Source of the DNA: Caryophanales bacterium
Lineage (GTDB): Bacteria > Bacillota > Bacilli > Paenibacillales > CANHCR01
Reading direction: 5' to 3'
NCBI GenBank assembly: GCA_947459205.1
Contig: CANHCR010000001.1
Location: forward strand, 1-64,000
DNA length: 64,000 bases
Shown: positions 28,724 to 38,368 of the stretch, in pieces
Position numbering within the stretch: the stretch's first letter is position 1
Layout: every line of letters starts with the position of its first letter
Program-made: the position numbers and the translations under genes
Notes under the pieces: model-generated
What the model saw: the letters and a program-made list of their open reading frames with translations, nothing else
Databases searched by the model: none
Told to the model about the DNA's origin: nothing

Positions 28724-29515
28724 ATGAACGTTAATGTACAAGATTTGCGAAAATTGTATGGTAATCAGGCAGTCTTGGACGGCGTACAGTTTGCTGTTCG
28801 TCCCGGCGAGTGTTTCGGTATTATCGGTCCAAACGGAAGCGGTAAGTCGACATTGTTGAAAATGCTTTCTGGTGTGGAGCGAGCCGATTCAGGGCATGTT
28901 CACTTAAACGGTGTTGATATTGCCAAGATGAAAACAAAGCAAATTGCTCGGAAAATTGCTGTGTTGCTACAAGAAGCATTATCGCCCGTAGATTATAGCG
29001 TACGTGACGTTATTGAGATGGGACGATACCCTCATCAGAACTGGTGGGGGATTGATGACACAGAATGCACTTCCTTGATTGCAGACATCTCATATAAGCT
29101 ATGCTTGGAACATCTTTTGCATCGTGCGGTCTCGACACTGAGTGGCGGAGAGCGACAACGAGTAGCGATTGCGAAAGCGATGGCACAACAACCAGATCTG
29201 TTATTGCTTGATGAACCGACCACTTTTTTGGACATCGGGTACCAAATGCAGATGATGGATATGGTGCGTAATTGGCAAGTTGAACAAGGAATTACGGTGA
29301 TTACAGTACTCCACGATTTAAATCTTGCTGCGCAATACTGTGACCGTATACTAATCCTGAATCAAGGAAAACAAATCGCATTAGGAACGCCTGCAGAAGT
29401 CATTAGTGATCACCTGATTGAGTCGGTATACGGAACGAGACCGATTATCTTAGAACACCCAGTCAGTGCACTCCCGCAAATTTTACTTCAACCGGGGGCG
29501 CTCCCATTACAATAA
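28724..29515 (+). CDS. btuD: Corrinoid ABC transporter ATPase
   Basis: Walker A GPNGSGKST, signature LSGGERQRVAIAKAMAQ, LLLDEPTTFLD. Confidence 0.92.
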   Translation: MNVNVQDLRKLYGNQAVLDGVQFAVRPGECFGIIGPNGSGKSTLLKMLSGVERADSGHVHLNGVDIAKMKTKQIARKIAVLLQEALSPVDYSVRDVIEMGRYPHQNWWGIDDTECTSLIADISYKLCLEHLLHRAVSTLSGGERQRVAIAKAMAQQPDLLLLDEPTTFLDIGYQMQMMDMVRNWQVEQGITVITVLHDLNLAAQYCDRILILNQGKQIALGTPAEVISDHLIESVYGTRPIILEHPVSALPQILLQPGALPLQ

Positions 29516-29533
29516 AGCAAATGGAGTTTGAGT

Positions 29534-30616
29534 ATGATTGATGTTCGTTCGATAGCAAGTGAAATTCAGCCGCTTGAAGCAGAATGGTTGCAAAGGGCAC
29601 AGAACCATTTGGATCAATTAACGAAACCGCCTGGGAGCTTAGGCAAATTAGAACATTTAGCTAAGCAGTTAGTTGCTATTCGAAAAGAAATGACACCGCG
29701 ATTGGAAAAAAAAGCAGTCATTGTCATGGCTGCTGACCATGGTGTTTGCGATGAAGGAATTAGTCAATATCCGCAGGCGGTAACAGGGCAAATGATCTTG
29801 AATTTTCTGCAAGGTGGTGCCGCTGTCAATGTGCTGGCTCGCCAAGCGGGTGCTGATGTTTTTTGCTATGATATCGGTTCGAAAGCAGACATTCCTAACG
29901 AACAATTGCATTCAAACAAAATAAGAAATGGTACGGGCAATATTGCGATAGAACCAGCGATGTCAGAACAAGAGGCGGAACTTGCCATCATGCGGGGCGT
30001 TTCTCTTGTTCATCGATTGGTTGCAGACGGTTATACATGTTTTGCTACAGGCGAAATGGGCATTGGCAATACGACAGTTAGTTCAGCTTTGCTTTGTGTG
30101 TTGCTTGAAAAAACGCCGAGTGAAATCGTTGGATTTGGTACAGGTATTGATGCTACAAAAAAACTTCATAAAGAATTGGTTGTACAACGAGCTATACATC
30201 GATTTGAATCAGCCAAAATAAAACGGCATGAAGAGAGAATTCCTTATGCTCTGGAGTTGCTTGCTCAACTTGGTGGTTTAGAAATTGCTGGTCTCGTAGG
30301 CGTAATTCTTGGTTGTGCTTATCATCGATGCCCGATTGTGATTGATGGTTTTATTTCAACAACAGCTGCCGTCGTTGCCGCGCACATAGCTCCGAATGCT
30401 GTGCAATACATGGTGCCTTCACATTTGTCACACGAAGCTGGACATCGCCACGCACTCGCTCATTTAGAGTTACAACCAATGCTTCATATGGACATGCGAC
30501 TGGGTGAGGGAACGGGCGCAGTGCTTTGTTTTCCTTTGATTGATGTGGCCATAGCCATTATCTGTGAGATGGCAACATTTGAAAGTGCAGGCGTTTCTGG
30601 TGAGTTGGATTCTTAA
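29534..30616 (+). CDS. cobT: Nicotinate-nucleotide--dimethylbenzimidazole phosphoribosyltransferase
   Basis: LTKPPGSLGKLEHLA, AADHGVCDEGISQYPQAVTGQM, GEMGIGNTT. Confidence 0.95.
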   Translation: MIDVRSIASEIQPLEAEWLQRAQNHLDQLTKPPGSLGKLEHLAKQLVAIRKEMTPRLEKKAVIVMAADHGVCDEGISQYPQAVTGQMILNFLQGGAAVNVLARQAGADVFCYDIGSKADIPNEQLHSNKIRNGTGNIAIEPAMSEQEAELAIMRGVSLVHRLVADGYTCFATGEMGIGNTTVSSALLCVLLEKTPSEIVGFGTGIDATKKLHKELVVQRAIHRFESAKIKRHEERIPYALELLAQLGGLEIAGLVGVILGCAYHRCPIVIDGFISTTAAVVAAHIAPNAVQYMVPSHLSHEAGHRHALAHLELQPMLHMDMRLGEGTGAVLCFPLIDVAIAIICEMATFESAGVSGELDS

Positions 30617-30631
30617 TGCAAGAAAGGATGA

Positions 30632-31216
30632 ATGGATTTGATTGTTCTGGTCACAGGCGGTGTACGCAGTGGAAAAAGTTCGTTTGCAGAACAATATGTC
30701 CGTCATCATTTCTTATCAGCTGTTTACGTTGCAACTGCTGTCGCTTTTGATGAAGAAATGCGACAACGTATTCAAATTCATATCGATCAACGAAGAGACT
30801 CGGGATTTACTTGGAAAACTATCGAAGAATCGTACGAATTGAGCAATCTACTAGAAAAAGATTTGCGTGATGAAGCAGTGATTTTGGTTGATTGTCTTAC
30901 CGTATGGTTATCTAATTGGTTAATTAAATTAGATGTTGAGCAATCTATGGACTCATTGCCTTTGATAATCGATGAATTGATCAAAGTTGCACAAAATATG
31001 AACGGAACGATTGTTTTTGTGACCAATGAAGTCGGTTCGGGTATCGTTCCCGAGTATAAACTAGGTCGGCTATTCCGAGATTACGCAGGTATTTTAAATA
31101 GGAGGCTAGCTGAACTTGCAGATGAAGTAATCATGGTCGTTGCCGGTATTCCTGTTCCATTGAAGCAACTACAATATGATTGGAAACAGAGCAGAAAAGA
31201 TGGCGGTAGCGCATGA
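30632..31216 (+). CDS. cobU: Adenosylcobinamide kinase/adenosylcobinamide-phosphate guanylyltransferase
   Basis: VTGGVRSGKSSFAEQ P-loop, VDCLTVWLSN, TNEVGSGIVPEYKLGRLFRDYAG. Confidence 0.94.
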   Translation: MDLIVLVTGGVRSGKSSFAEQYVRHHFLSAVYVATAVAFDEEMRQRIQIHIDQRRDSGFTWKTIEESYELSNLLEKDLRDEAVILVDCLTVWLSNWLIKLDVEQSMDSLPLIIDELIKVAQNMNGTIVFVTNEVGSGIVPEYKLGRLFRDYAGILNRRLAELADEVIMVVAGIPVPLKQLQYDWKQSRKDGGSA

Positions 31217-32202
31217 TTTTTTTCAGTTTATATGAAATCCTTTTTATCGTGCTTTCAGCAATCATCGTCGATTGGTTAATCGGTGATCCGCGGTGGTTGA
31301 TTCATCCGGTCACCATCCTCGGCAAGTTGATTCGCCGAATAGAATACGTTTTGTCGAATCAAACGGAGCAAACGGCATGGACTCAGCGCCTGAAAGGCGT
31401 TTTGTTGCTTTTCTTAGTAGCAGGTTGTGCGTTTGTAATCATTTGGTGGATGCAACTACTGACGAACAATATAGCACTGTGGCTCTGCTATATCATAAAC
31501 ATTTGGTTTATTTCGACGACAATCGCTTGTAAGGGTTTGAAGGACGCCGCTTTGGCAGTATTTAACGCTTTGCAGAAAAATGATGTTCAACAGGCTCGGC
31601 TTGCTGTCTCGATGATTGTTGGAAGAGACACGGCGCACTTGGATGAGCCTGAAATTGTGCGGGCAACCGTTGAGACAGTTGCTGAAAATACTGTGGATGC
31701 TTATGTTGCTCCAATTTTTTACGCTCTTCTTGGTGCCGCACCGCTTGCGATGCTATATCGAGCTGTTAACACGCTAGACTCTATGGTTGGCTATAAGAAT
31801 CAGAAATACTTGTATTTTGGCTGGGCATCGGCCCGCACGGATGACATTCTTAACTTTATCCCGGCTAGACTAACGGGCATATTTTTGGGTTTGAGTGCCC
31901 TCGCTTTATATGGACCGAAGGCAATGATTCGAAGTTGGAAGTCAATCATTCAATTTGCCCGCCTTCATCCAAGTCCAAACAGTGGCATACCCGAATCGGC
32001 AGTTGCAGGAGCACTTCATGTCCGCTTAGGTGGTAAAAATCAATACGGTGAAATCATCAGTCACAGGGCTTATATGGGTTGGCCGAATCAGACGTTGCGA
32101 GTCCATCATATTCGTCAATCGATTCGCATGCTATATGTGACAAGTTATTATATTGCGGGAGGGATTGTATGTTTGCTTTGCTGGCAGCTATACAGTTTTT
32201 GA
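31213..32202 (+). CDS. cbiB: Adenosylcobinamide-phosphate synthase
   Basis: DWLIGDPRWLIHPVTILGKLI, IVGRDTAHLDEPEIVRATVETVAENTVDAYVAP. Confidence 0.94.
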   Translation: MIFFSLYEILFIVLSAIIVDWLIGDPRWLIHPVTILGKLIRRIEYVLSNQTEQTAWTQRLKGVLLLFLVAGCAFVIIWWMQLLTNNIALWLCYIINIWFISTTIACKGLKDAALAVFNALQKNDVQQARLAVSMIVGRDTAHLDEPEIVRATVETVAENTVDAYVAPIFYALLGAAPLAMLYRAVNTLDSMVGYKNQKYLYFGWASARTDDILNFIPARLTGIFLGLSALALYGPKAMIRSWKSIIQFARLHPSPNSGIPESAVAGALHVRLGGKNQYGEIISHRAYMGWPNQTLRVHHIRQSIRMLYVTSYYIAGGIVCLLCWQLYSF

Positions 32203-32951
32203 CGCGAATCCCTATTCCGCTTCGGATTGATTATGAATCGAAATTGCTCGCACGAAGCACTTCGTTCTTTCCTTTCGTCGGATTGTTGATTGGTATGATA
32301 GTTGCTTCGGCAGCCTATTTGTTTTCATTTTTCCTACCCACATACATCGTACCCGTGATTGCGGTTGCGGTGTGGGTGGCGCTCACTGGTGCGCTCCATT
32401 TGGACGGATTGCTCGATACTGCCGATGGCTTGCTGAGCCATCGAAACAGAGAACAGATGCTAGAGATTATGAAAGATAGTCGCATCGGTGCGATGGGCAC
32501 GATTGTTGCTTTGTTTTATCTGTTGTTAAAAATATTGCTTGTGTTTGCAATGCTCGAGCAACAAAGCGGATGGTTGCCTTATTTGTTCTTAGCAGTGATT
32601 CCGATTTATAGTCGTTGGACGATGACGGTCGCAATCGTTTTTTGGCCGTATGCTCGAACTGAAAATGGATTAGGCAGTCTGTATCAAGCAACGAATGTTA
32701 GGCACTTTGTAATTTCAAGTTTGATGATGTTGATTTGTAGTTTGCTTCCATGGTCTGCTGTCGCTCAAAGTGTTGATTTCGTTATCAATTCATGGTTGTT
32801 GATTGTTTCTGTAGCGGTCTTTGTTACCGTCATTTTCGCTTCTTTATGTGTTCGCCGACTTGGTGGCATGACAGGAGACACGTATGGCGCACTGAACGAA
32901 TTGACAGAGTTGGCGATTTTATTCGCAATCGTAATCGCGGGGAGGGTTTGA
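32169..32951 (+). CDS. cobS: Adenosylcobinamide-GDP ribazoletransferase (cobalamin synthase)
   Basis: FLTRIPIPLR, GALHLDGLLDTADGLLSHRNREQMLEIMKDSRIGAMG, GGMTGDTYGALNEL. Confidence 0.94.
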   Translation: MFALLAAIQFLTRIPIPLRIDYESKLLARSTSFFPFVGLLIGMIVASAAYLFSFFLPTYIVPVIAVAVWVALTGALHLDGLLDTADGLLSHRNREQMLEIMKDSRIGAMGTIVALFYLLLKILLVFAMLEQQSGWLPYLFLAVIPIYSRWTMTVAIVFWPYARTENGLGSLYQATNVRHFVISSLMMLICSLLPWSAVAQSVDFVINSWLLIVSVAVFVTVIFASLCVRRLGGMTGDTYGALNELTELAILFAIVIAGRV

Positions 32952-32953
32952 CG

Positions 32954-34030
32954 ATGTTGGAGCGTTACGGTCATGGTGGCGATTTGTTAACTGCTGCTGA
33001 ATTGTTCGGTCATTCGCCCGATTTATTTTTGGACTACAGTTCAAATATGAATCCGATGGGTCCTCCAACTTGTGTACAACGTATTTTTTCAGAGCGTTGG
33101 ATGGAAGTTGTTCGTTATCCGGATCCTGCTACTCGTGTATTGCGCAAGAAAATTGCGGCATATTATCGTATACCTGAAGAATCCATCTTAGTAGGGAACG
33201 GAGCAGCCGAACTGATTGATTTGGTCGTTCGCATCACACAACCTGCTACCGTTGCAGTGACAGCTCCTTCTTTTGTCGAGTATAGTGATAATGCTCTTAG
33301 GGTAGGAGCGTCGCTTCATTACATTCCGCTGAAGGCAGAGCACTCTTTTGATGTGCAAGCAGAGGATCTATCTCACGCCTTATATAAAGCGGACTTAACT
33401 ATGCTCGGTCACCCCAATAATCCTACTGGCCGTCTTATTCCCGATGTCTTGATGGACATGTTACAAACCGCAAAAGGTACGGTTATGCTGGATGAAGCAT
33501 TTATTGATTTTTTGGAGAATGAAGAGCAAGTCAGCATGATTCAGCGTGCTCCCTCGATGAAAAAATTGATAGTGATTCGTTCGATGACTAAATTTTTCGC
33601 GATTCCTGGTATTCGTCTTGGATTTGTGGTTGCTCATCCCGATATTATCTTGCAAATGCGCAATCTTCAGGTTCATTGGAGTGTTAATCATTTTTCGCAA
33701 TTGATCGGTGCGGCGGCGCTAGATGATGCACAGTATATTTCTGATACGAAAAAACGGGTGAGTACGGAGCGGCAATGGTTTTATGAGCAGTTATCGAGCA
33801 TAGGACTCGATGTGATTCAAAGCGCAGTCAATTACTTGCTCGTTCGGTTGCCGAAACAAGTTCCGTTTCATGTACCAGAAATGCAGGAAAAATTGGGTCA
33901 AATGAAAATTTTAATCCGCGATGCATCGCGATTTCCCGGTTTGGATGAACGATATTTTCGCTTGGCGGTGCGTTTGCGGGAAGATAATGAAACGGTCGCA
34001 CGTGCATTGAAACATATAATACAACCTTAA
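32954..34030 (+). CDS. Threonine-phosphate decarboxylase-like aminotransferase
   Basis: YGHGGDLLTAAELFG, DYSSNMNPMGPP, HPNNPTGRLI, SMTKFFAIPGIRLGF PLP-lysine motif; in cob cluster. Confidence 0.9.
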   Translation: MLERYGHGGDLLTAAELFGHSPDLFLDYSSNMNPMGPPTCVQRIFSERWMEVVRYPDPATRVLRKKIAAYYRIPEESILVGNGAAELIDLVVRITQPATVAVTAPSFVEYSDNALRVGASLHYIPLKAEHSFDVQAEDLSHALYKADLTMLGHPNNPTGRLIPDVLMDMLQTAKGTVMLDEAFIDFLENEEQVSMIQRAPSMKKLIVIRSMTKFFAIPGIRLGFVVAHPDIILQMRNLQVHWSVNHFSQLIGAAALDDAQYISDTKKRVSTERQWFYEQLSSIGLDVIQSAVNYLLVRLPKQVPFHVPEMQEKLGQMKILIRDASRFPGLDERYFRLAVRLREDNETVARALKHIIQP

Positions 34031-34076
34031 ATAACGAGCATGCTTACCTGTTTGATGGTCAAACTTTCATAAGAAA
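34031..34076 (+). repeat. Possible remnant of the double-hairpin repeat lacking hairpin 2
   Basis: AACGAGCATGCTTACCTGTTTGATGGTCAAACTTTCATAAGAAAC resembles the fused ends of copy 3. Confidence 0.4.
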
Positions 34077-34095
34077 CACAAGGAGGAAGAGAATC

Positions 34096-34671
34096 ATGAA
34101 AATTTACACGCGTACGGGTGACGAAGGCAAAACAAGTATTATTGGTGGTATGGCTTATAAAGATGACATTCGTGTGGAATCGTATGGCACAGTGGATGAA
34201 CTGAACAGTTTTCTCGGACAAGCAATTAGCATGATGGATCCGGCGAAATATTCAGACCTTCGCGTCGATTTGCTTGAGGTACAGCACGAACTGTTTGATT
34301 GTGGTAACGACTTGGCGTTCAGCAGACCGAAAGTCGATCGTTACAAAGTGTCGGAAGCGATGGTCGAGCGTCTCGAAACGTGGATTGATAAGTACGACGC
34401 TGAAACACCTGATATTACTAAGTTTATTTTGCCAGGAGGCAGTTTGCTCTCTTCGACTTTGCATGTTTGCCGAACGGTTTGTCGACGAGCAGAACGAAGA
34501 GTAGTAACGTTGGCACAGTCACACGAAATCAATGAGGCGGTTCGCAAGTATTTGAATCGACTTTCTGACTTGTTGTTTACGGTTGCCCGTTTGGCAAATG
34601 TTCGCGAAGGTGTAGCCGATATTGAATATGCTCGGAGTGCAGACGTGTTCCACACGCCGAAGAAAGATTGA
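34096..34671 (+). CDS. ATP:cob(I)alamin adenosyltransferase, PduO type
   Basis: MKIYTRTGDEGKTSIIGG, VDELNSFLGQA, RTVCRRAERRVV. Confidence 0.94.
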   Translation: MKIYTRTGDEGKTSIIGGMAYKDDIRVESYGTVDELNSFLGQAISMMDPAKYSDLRVDLLEVQHELFDCGNDLAFSRPKVDRYKVSEAMVERLETWIDKYDAETPDITKFILPGGSLLSSTLHVCRTVCRRAERRVVTLAQSHEINEAVRKYLNRLSDLLFTVARLANVREGVADIEYARSADVFHTPKKD

Positions 34672-34673
34672 TT

Positions 34674-35012
34674 TTATGAACTGTTTTTGACGCTTACTAT
34701 GCTGTCGAACGGAATCCAGGTCATGTCTTCTTCTTTTTGCAACTTGATGCGCTGACTATGCTCATCGATTTTGCTGACGTTGCCAGTCGTGTATTCGTAC
34801 TGTTGTTCATGCACCCATTGCACGTCAATCGTTTTTTGCGTATAATACGATTCTTTGATGCAACGCACAATCAATTCAAACTCGTCATCGTGCAAACAGG
34901 GCTTGTCGCGCTTGTTTTGTGCCTGGCGAGAGACGACAAATGCTTCGCGATGTTGCGGCAACATCATCCGGCTCGACTCCCATAGCCCGTTTTTCTCTAG
35001 TTTTTTACTCAT
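34674..35012 (-). CDS. YolD-like family protein
   Basis: GLWESSRMMLPQHREAF; couples to downstream-start Y-family polymerase. Confidence 0.8.
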   Translation of the reverse strand: MSKKLEKNGLWESSRMMLPQHREAFVVSRQAQNKRDKPCLHDDEFELIVRCIKESYYTQKTIDVQWVHEQQYEYTTGNVSKIDEHSQRIKLQKEEDMTWIPFDSIVSVKNSS

Positions 35013-36277
35013 GAATAGTGACCTCCAATCTTTTTTGATCGGTCCTTGGCTTGACCCGCTGCAGTCAATGAGGCGGCCCTGACAATGGCTGCCGTTCCAT
35101 ACTTTTCTTTGATCGCGTCCATCACATCGCTGAGGGCGCGTTCTTTTTTGTCATCGCGGAATAAATCTAGCTGGTATTCATCTTGTGAACTGAGTTGCGA
35201 TAGACCGACTGAAAGTGCCCGTACAGGCAACCCGTCCCAGTGCTTTTCGAACAATTTGCATGCTGCATCGTACAGTTCTGATGCAAAATTTGTCGGATGT
35301 GACAATGTCATTTGTCGATAAAATCCGCTTGGTATGTCGAAATTTGCGCCGCGTAATCCGACAGAAATCGTCTGGCCGATGACTTGTTTGTGACGCGCTC
35401 TTCGACAAACTTCTTCACTTAATTCAAGCAATATGACATGAATGTCCTCGAGCGTGTGGTAGTCTCTCGGCAACGTCATCTGATGGCCAATCGCTTTTTG
35501 TCCCTCGAATGTTTGCGGCGAGACAGGGGAATCATCGATTCCGTTGGCAATTTGCCATAGCACCTGACCGTTGACACCCCATTTATCTGTTAATTTTTTG
35601 AGTGGTGTTTGCGCCAATTGACCGATTGTGAAAATACCCATTCGTTGCATATGGCGTTTCATTCGCCCGCCGATACCAAACATATTCTCGACAGGCAGTA
35701 GCCAAAGTGTGTTGGGCAAAGAATGCTTGAATAAATGAAAGATGCCGGAGTCATTTTTTTTAGCGAAATTGTCGCAGGCCAGTTTCGCTAAAACTTTATT
35801 CTCACTAATGCCAATGCGCGCATAGATGCCTGTATTCAGCATGATTTTCGTTTGAATTTGCTGGGCGATGGTGTCGGCGTTACCGAACAGATGCATGGAG
35901 TGTGTGATGTCCAAAAATTGTTCGTCAATGGAATAGGGTTCGACTAAGTCAGTGAAGGATTGCAAAATATCGCTGATGGTTAGTGAAATATCAATGTACG
36001 TCTGCATCCGCGGTTTGATGACGACGGCTTCCGGACACTTTTTGAGGGCTTCACCGAGTCGCTCAGCTGTTTTGACGCCGTGTGCTTTAGCGAGCGGACA
36101 AGCCGCCAAAATCACACCTGATCGGCGCGCTGGATCACCAGCAACCAGCACGGGTCGCTGTGCATATTCGGGATGAGCCGCCTTCTCTACAGCGGCATAA
36201 AACGACTGCATATCCGCGAGCATAATGACACGGTGTCCTCTAGTTGTCATGCCTTTGATCGACCTCCGTTCATTCAT
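35009..36277 (-). CDS. Y-family DNA polymerase (UvrX/YqjW-like)
   Basis: MLADMQSFYAAVEKAAHPEY, VEPYSIDEQFLDIT, GISENKVLAKLACDNFAKK. Confidence 0.92.
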   Translation of the reverse strand: MNERRSIKGMTTRGHRVIMLADMQSFYAAVEKAAHPEYAQRPVLVAGDPARRSGVILAACPLAKAHGVKTAERLGEALKKCPEAVVIKPRMQTYIDISLTISDILQSFTDLVEPYSIDEQFLDITHSMHLFGNADTIAQQIQTKIMLNTGIYARIGISENKVLAKLACDNFAKKNDSGIFHLFKHSLPNTLWLLPVENMFGIGGRMKRHMQRMGIFTIGQLAQTPLKKLTDKWGVNGQVLWQIANGIDDSPVSPQTFEGQKAIGHQMTLPRDYHTLEDIHVILLELSEEVCRRARHKQVIGQTISVGLRGANFDIPSGFYRQMTLSHPTNFASELYDAACKLFEKHWDGLPVRALSVGLSQLSSQDEYQLDLFRDDKKERALSDVMDAIKEKYGTAAIVRAASLTAAGQAKDRSKKIGGHYS

Positions 36278-36294
36278 TTTCCGCCGGTGAAATC

Positions 36295-36324
36295 ATTATA
36301 ATACGAACAAATGTTCGTTTTCAA
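36295..36324 (-). promoter_or_regulatory. LexA-controlled promoter (SOS box in the -35/-10 spacer)
   Basis: CGAACAAATGTTCG (36304-36317) between TTGAAA and TATAAT on the minus strand. Confidence 0.9.
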
Positions 36325-36340
36325 GTATAATTTTCGACAA

Positions 36341-36386
36341 AAAAAGGCCATCCCAAAGTAGATCTTTCTACTTAGGGCAGCCTTTA
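36341..36386. terminator. Intergenic hairpin terminator
   Basis: AAAAGGCCATCCCAAAGTAGATCTTTCTACTTAGGGCAGCCTTT. Confidence 0.65.
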
Positions 36387-36392
36387 AGAATA

Positions 36393-37484
36393 CTACCATT
36401 TACCAGGATCAAGACTTCGATGATCGAGCCCTTCCCATATATTTTTGATTTTCACTTCATCCGGACGCTCGAAGACGAGGAAGGCACTCGATAAATGACG
36501 CTCTCCGTATTCGCCCGCTGGACTGTTGAGAATTTGATTGTTGTGGACGAGAATGGTTGATGAACCTCCATCTAAGTTGGCCGCAATGACCGCCCCGCGT
36601 TCGAGAAACATTTCTTGGACATCATAAAGCGTGGCGCCGATGCTGTGTGTTTGCCTGCCGTCGATGACGGCGAACATGATGGTTCCGTCTGCTTTTTGTG
36701 CCATACAAGTACGAGGTGCAACGCCCCATCCGGCGGCGCGGCTTTTAATCATGCCTTGACCGTTAACGATGAACTTCGGCGAAAAGGTGACAGCCTCCTG
36801 AACGCCCATTTTCAATAATTCGGAAGGACGATATTTGCCCGCTACCATCTTGCCAGTTTTGTCGATGCCTACAATATGTGTCGGCAAATCGCCACCAGTG
36901 CCGTTAAAAAACAGTTCGCCGCCAGCCATGACGATGCCAATCGGCACAAATCCGTTGCCGCGATACTGCGGATCAGCAAACCCACCACCATTGACACCGG
37001 CCACTGCGCCTGTTCGTGTCACCATGTCCGATACTTTTTCACCGATTCCTACTTTTCCAGGCACAACGATGCGCACTTTTTTAGGGTCGGATACATGTAA
37101 GATATGGCCTTCGAATCCTGTGCCGGATACTTTCTCGATTTCGACAAGCGGTCCGTCAAGTTTCGCGTCAGTGTCGATGTTTGTCGTTTCTTGAATACGC
37201 GCAAATTCGTCAGACATGCGCCAAATTTCGTCAACTCGATTTTTGAGCTCTTGTTCACCAATCAAATAAACGGCCCAATGTCGATGTTGCGTGACGATTA
37301 GCGTATCGGCCAAAAAGTAGCGAAACTGAGTTCCAAAATCGGTATACAGGAACCAAAGTAGAAATAATAGACAAGCGGTTAGCGTGAGACCGATTACATA
37401 TTGAACGATGCGAAACCAGCGCTTCGCCCACATTGATTGGAAAAACTCAGCACTTAGAAAGAAAGATTGTTTGCTGCGTCTCAT
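36393..37484 (-). CDS. Membrane-anchored phosphodiester glycosidase (NAGPA) family protein
   Basis: N-terminal TM; GAVAGVNGGGFADPQYRGNG, APRTCMAQKADGTIMFAVIDGRQ, AANLDGGSSTILVHN. Confidence 0.85.
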   Translation of the reverse strand: MRRSKQSFFLSAEFFQSMWAKRWFRIVQYVIGLTLTACLLFLLWFLYTDFGTQFRYFLADTLIVTQHRHWAVYLIGEQELKNRVDEIWRMSDEFARIQETTNIDTDAKLDGPLVEIEKVSGTGFEGHILHVSDPKKVRIVVPGKVGIGEKVSDMVTRTGAVAGVNGGGFADPQYRGNGFVPIGIVMAGGELFFNGTGGDLPTHIVGIDKTGKMVAGKYRPSELLKMGVQEAVTFSPKFIVNGQGMIKSRAAGWGVAPRTCMAQKADGTIMFAVIDGRQTHSIGATLYDVQEMFLERGAVIAANLDGGSSTILVHNNQILNSPAGEYGERHLSSAFLVFERPDEVKIKNIWEGLDHRSLDPGKW

Positions 37485-37648
37485 CGAAAATTGCCCCTCC
37501 GAATATGTTCGAGCTGAAATGTTACCAAATTTTAAATCTTGTCTGTATTATATATGATTTGTTGAATATTCGTCATCCTTGCTCATTGCGAAAGCGAGGA
37601 AAACTATTGTATGATTTGATTAATGTCAAATCAAATTCGGAGGTTGCT

Positions 37649-38368
37649 ATGTCTGATAAGAAAAATCGTCGAGTCGAACGTGCGCGTCAACGGGAACGCA
37701 AACAATTGTTGCAAAAACTTGTGATTGCTACATTGCTAGTCGTCGCGGTTGCGGCGGGCGTGGTGATGATGATTAACTCTAAATCTACAACCAAAGATTC
37801 TGCTGAGTTGTATAAAAATCAACCGATGATTGGTCAGGCAGATGCACCAGTGAAAATTGTCGAATTTGGTGATTTTAAATGTCCGGCTTGTAAGAGATTC
37901 ACAATCAGAGATTATCCGCAGATTAAAAAAGAATTGATTGATACCGGTATTGCAAGTTTTTATTTTGTTAATTTCCCGTTTCTAGGGTCCGATTCAACGA
38001 CCGCAGGGCTTGCGGTAGAATCTGTGTTTGCGCAAAAACCGGCGGCTTTTTGGGATTATTACAAAGCGATTTATGATGCTCAAGGTGATGAGCGGACGAA
38101 CTGGGCAACGACAGACAAATTGATTGAGATTGCAGAGCAGACGAATATTGCTGTTGATGTCAATCGCCTGCGCCAAGATATTGAGAAGGAAACTCAAATG
38201 CAACAAGTTGAGGATGATCTTGCTCTTGCGAAAAAGTATCGCATTACGAGTACGCCGACATTGTTGGTTAATGGCGAAAAAATCAAATTTGAAGATTTTG
38301 ACGACATTAAGCAGGCGGTATTAAAAGCGCGTGACGAGCAAAAGGCAAAGGATGAAGCGAAAAAATGA
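37649..38368 (+). CDS. DsbA-family thiol-disulfide oxidoreductase
   Basis: N-terminal TM; FGDFKCPACKRF (CPAC active site), ITSTPTLLVNGEKI. Confidence 0.92.
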   Translation: MSDKKNRRVERARQRERKQLLQKLVIATLLVVAVAAGVVMMINSKSTTKDSAELYKNQPMIGQADAPVKIVEFGDFKCPACKRFTIRDYPQIKKELIDTGIASFYFVNFPFLGSDSTTAGLAVESVFAQKPAAFWDYYKAIYDAQGDERTNWATTDKLIEIAEQTNIAVDVNRLRQDIEKETQMQQVEDDLALAKKYRITSTPTLLVNGEKIKFEDFDDIKQAVLKARDEQKAKDEAKK

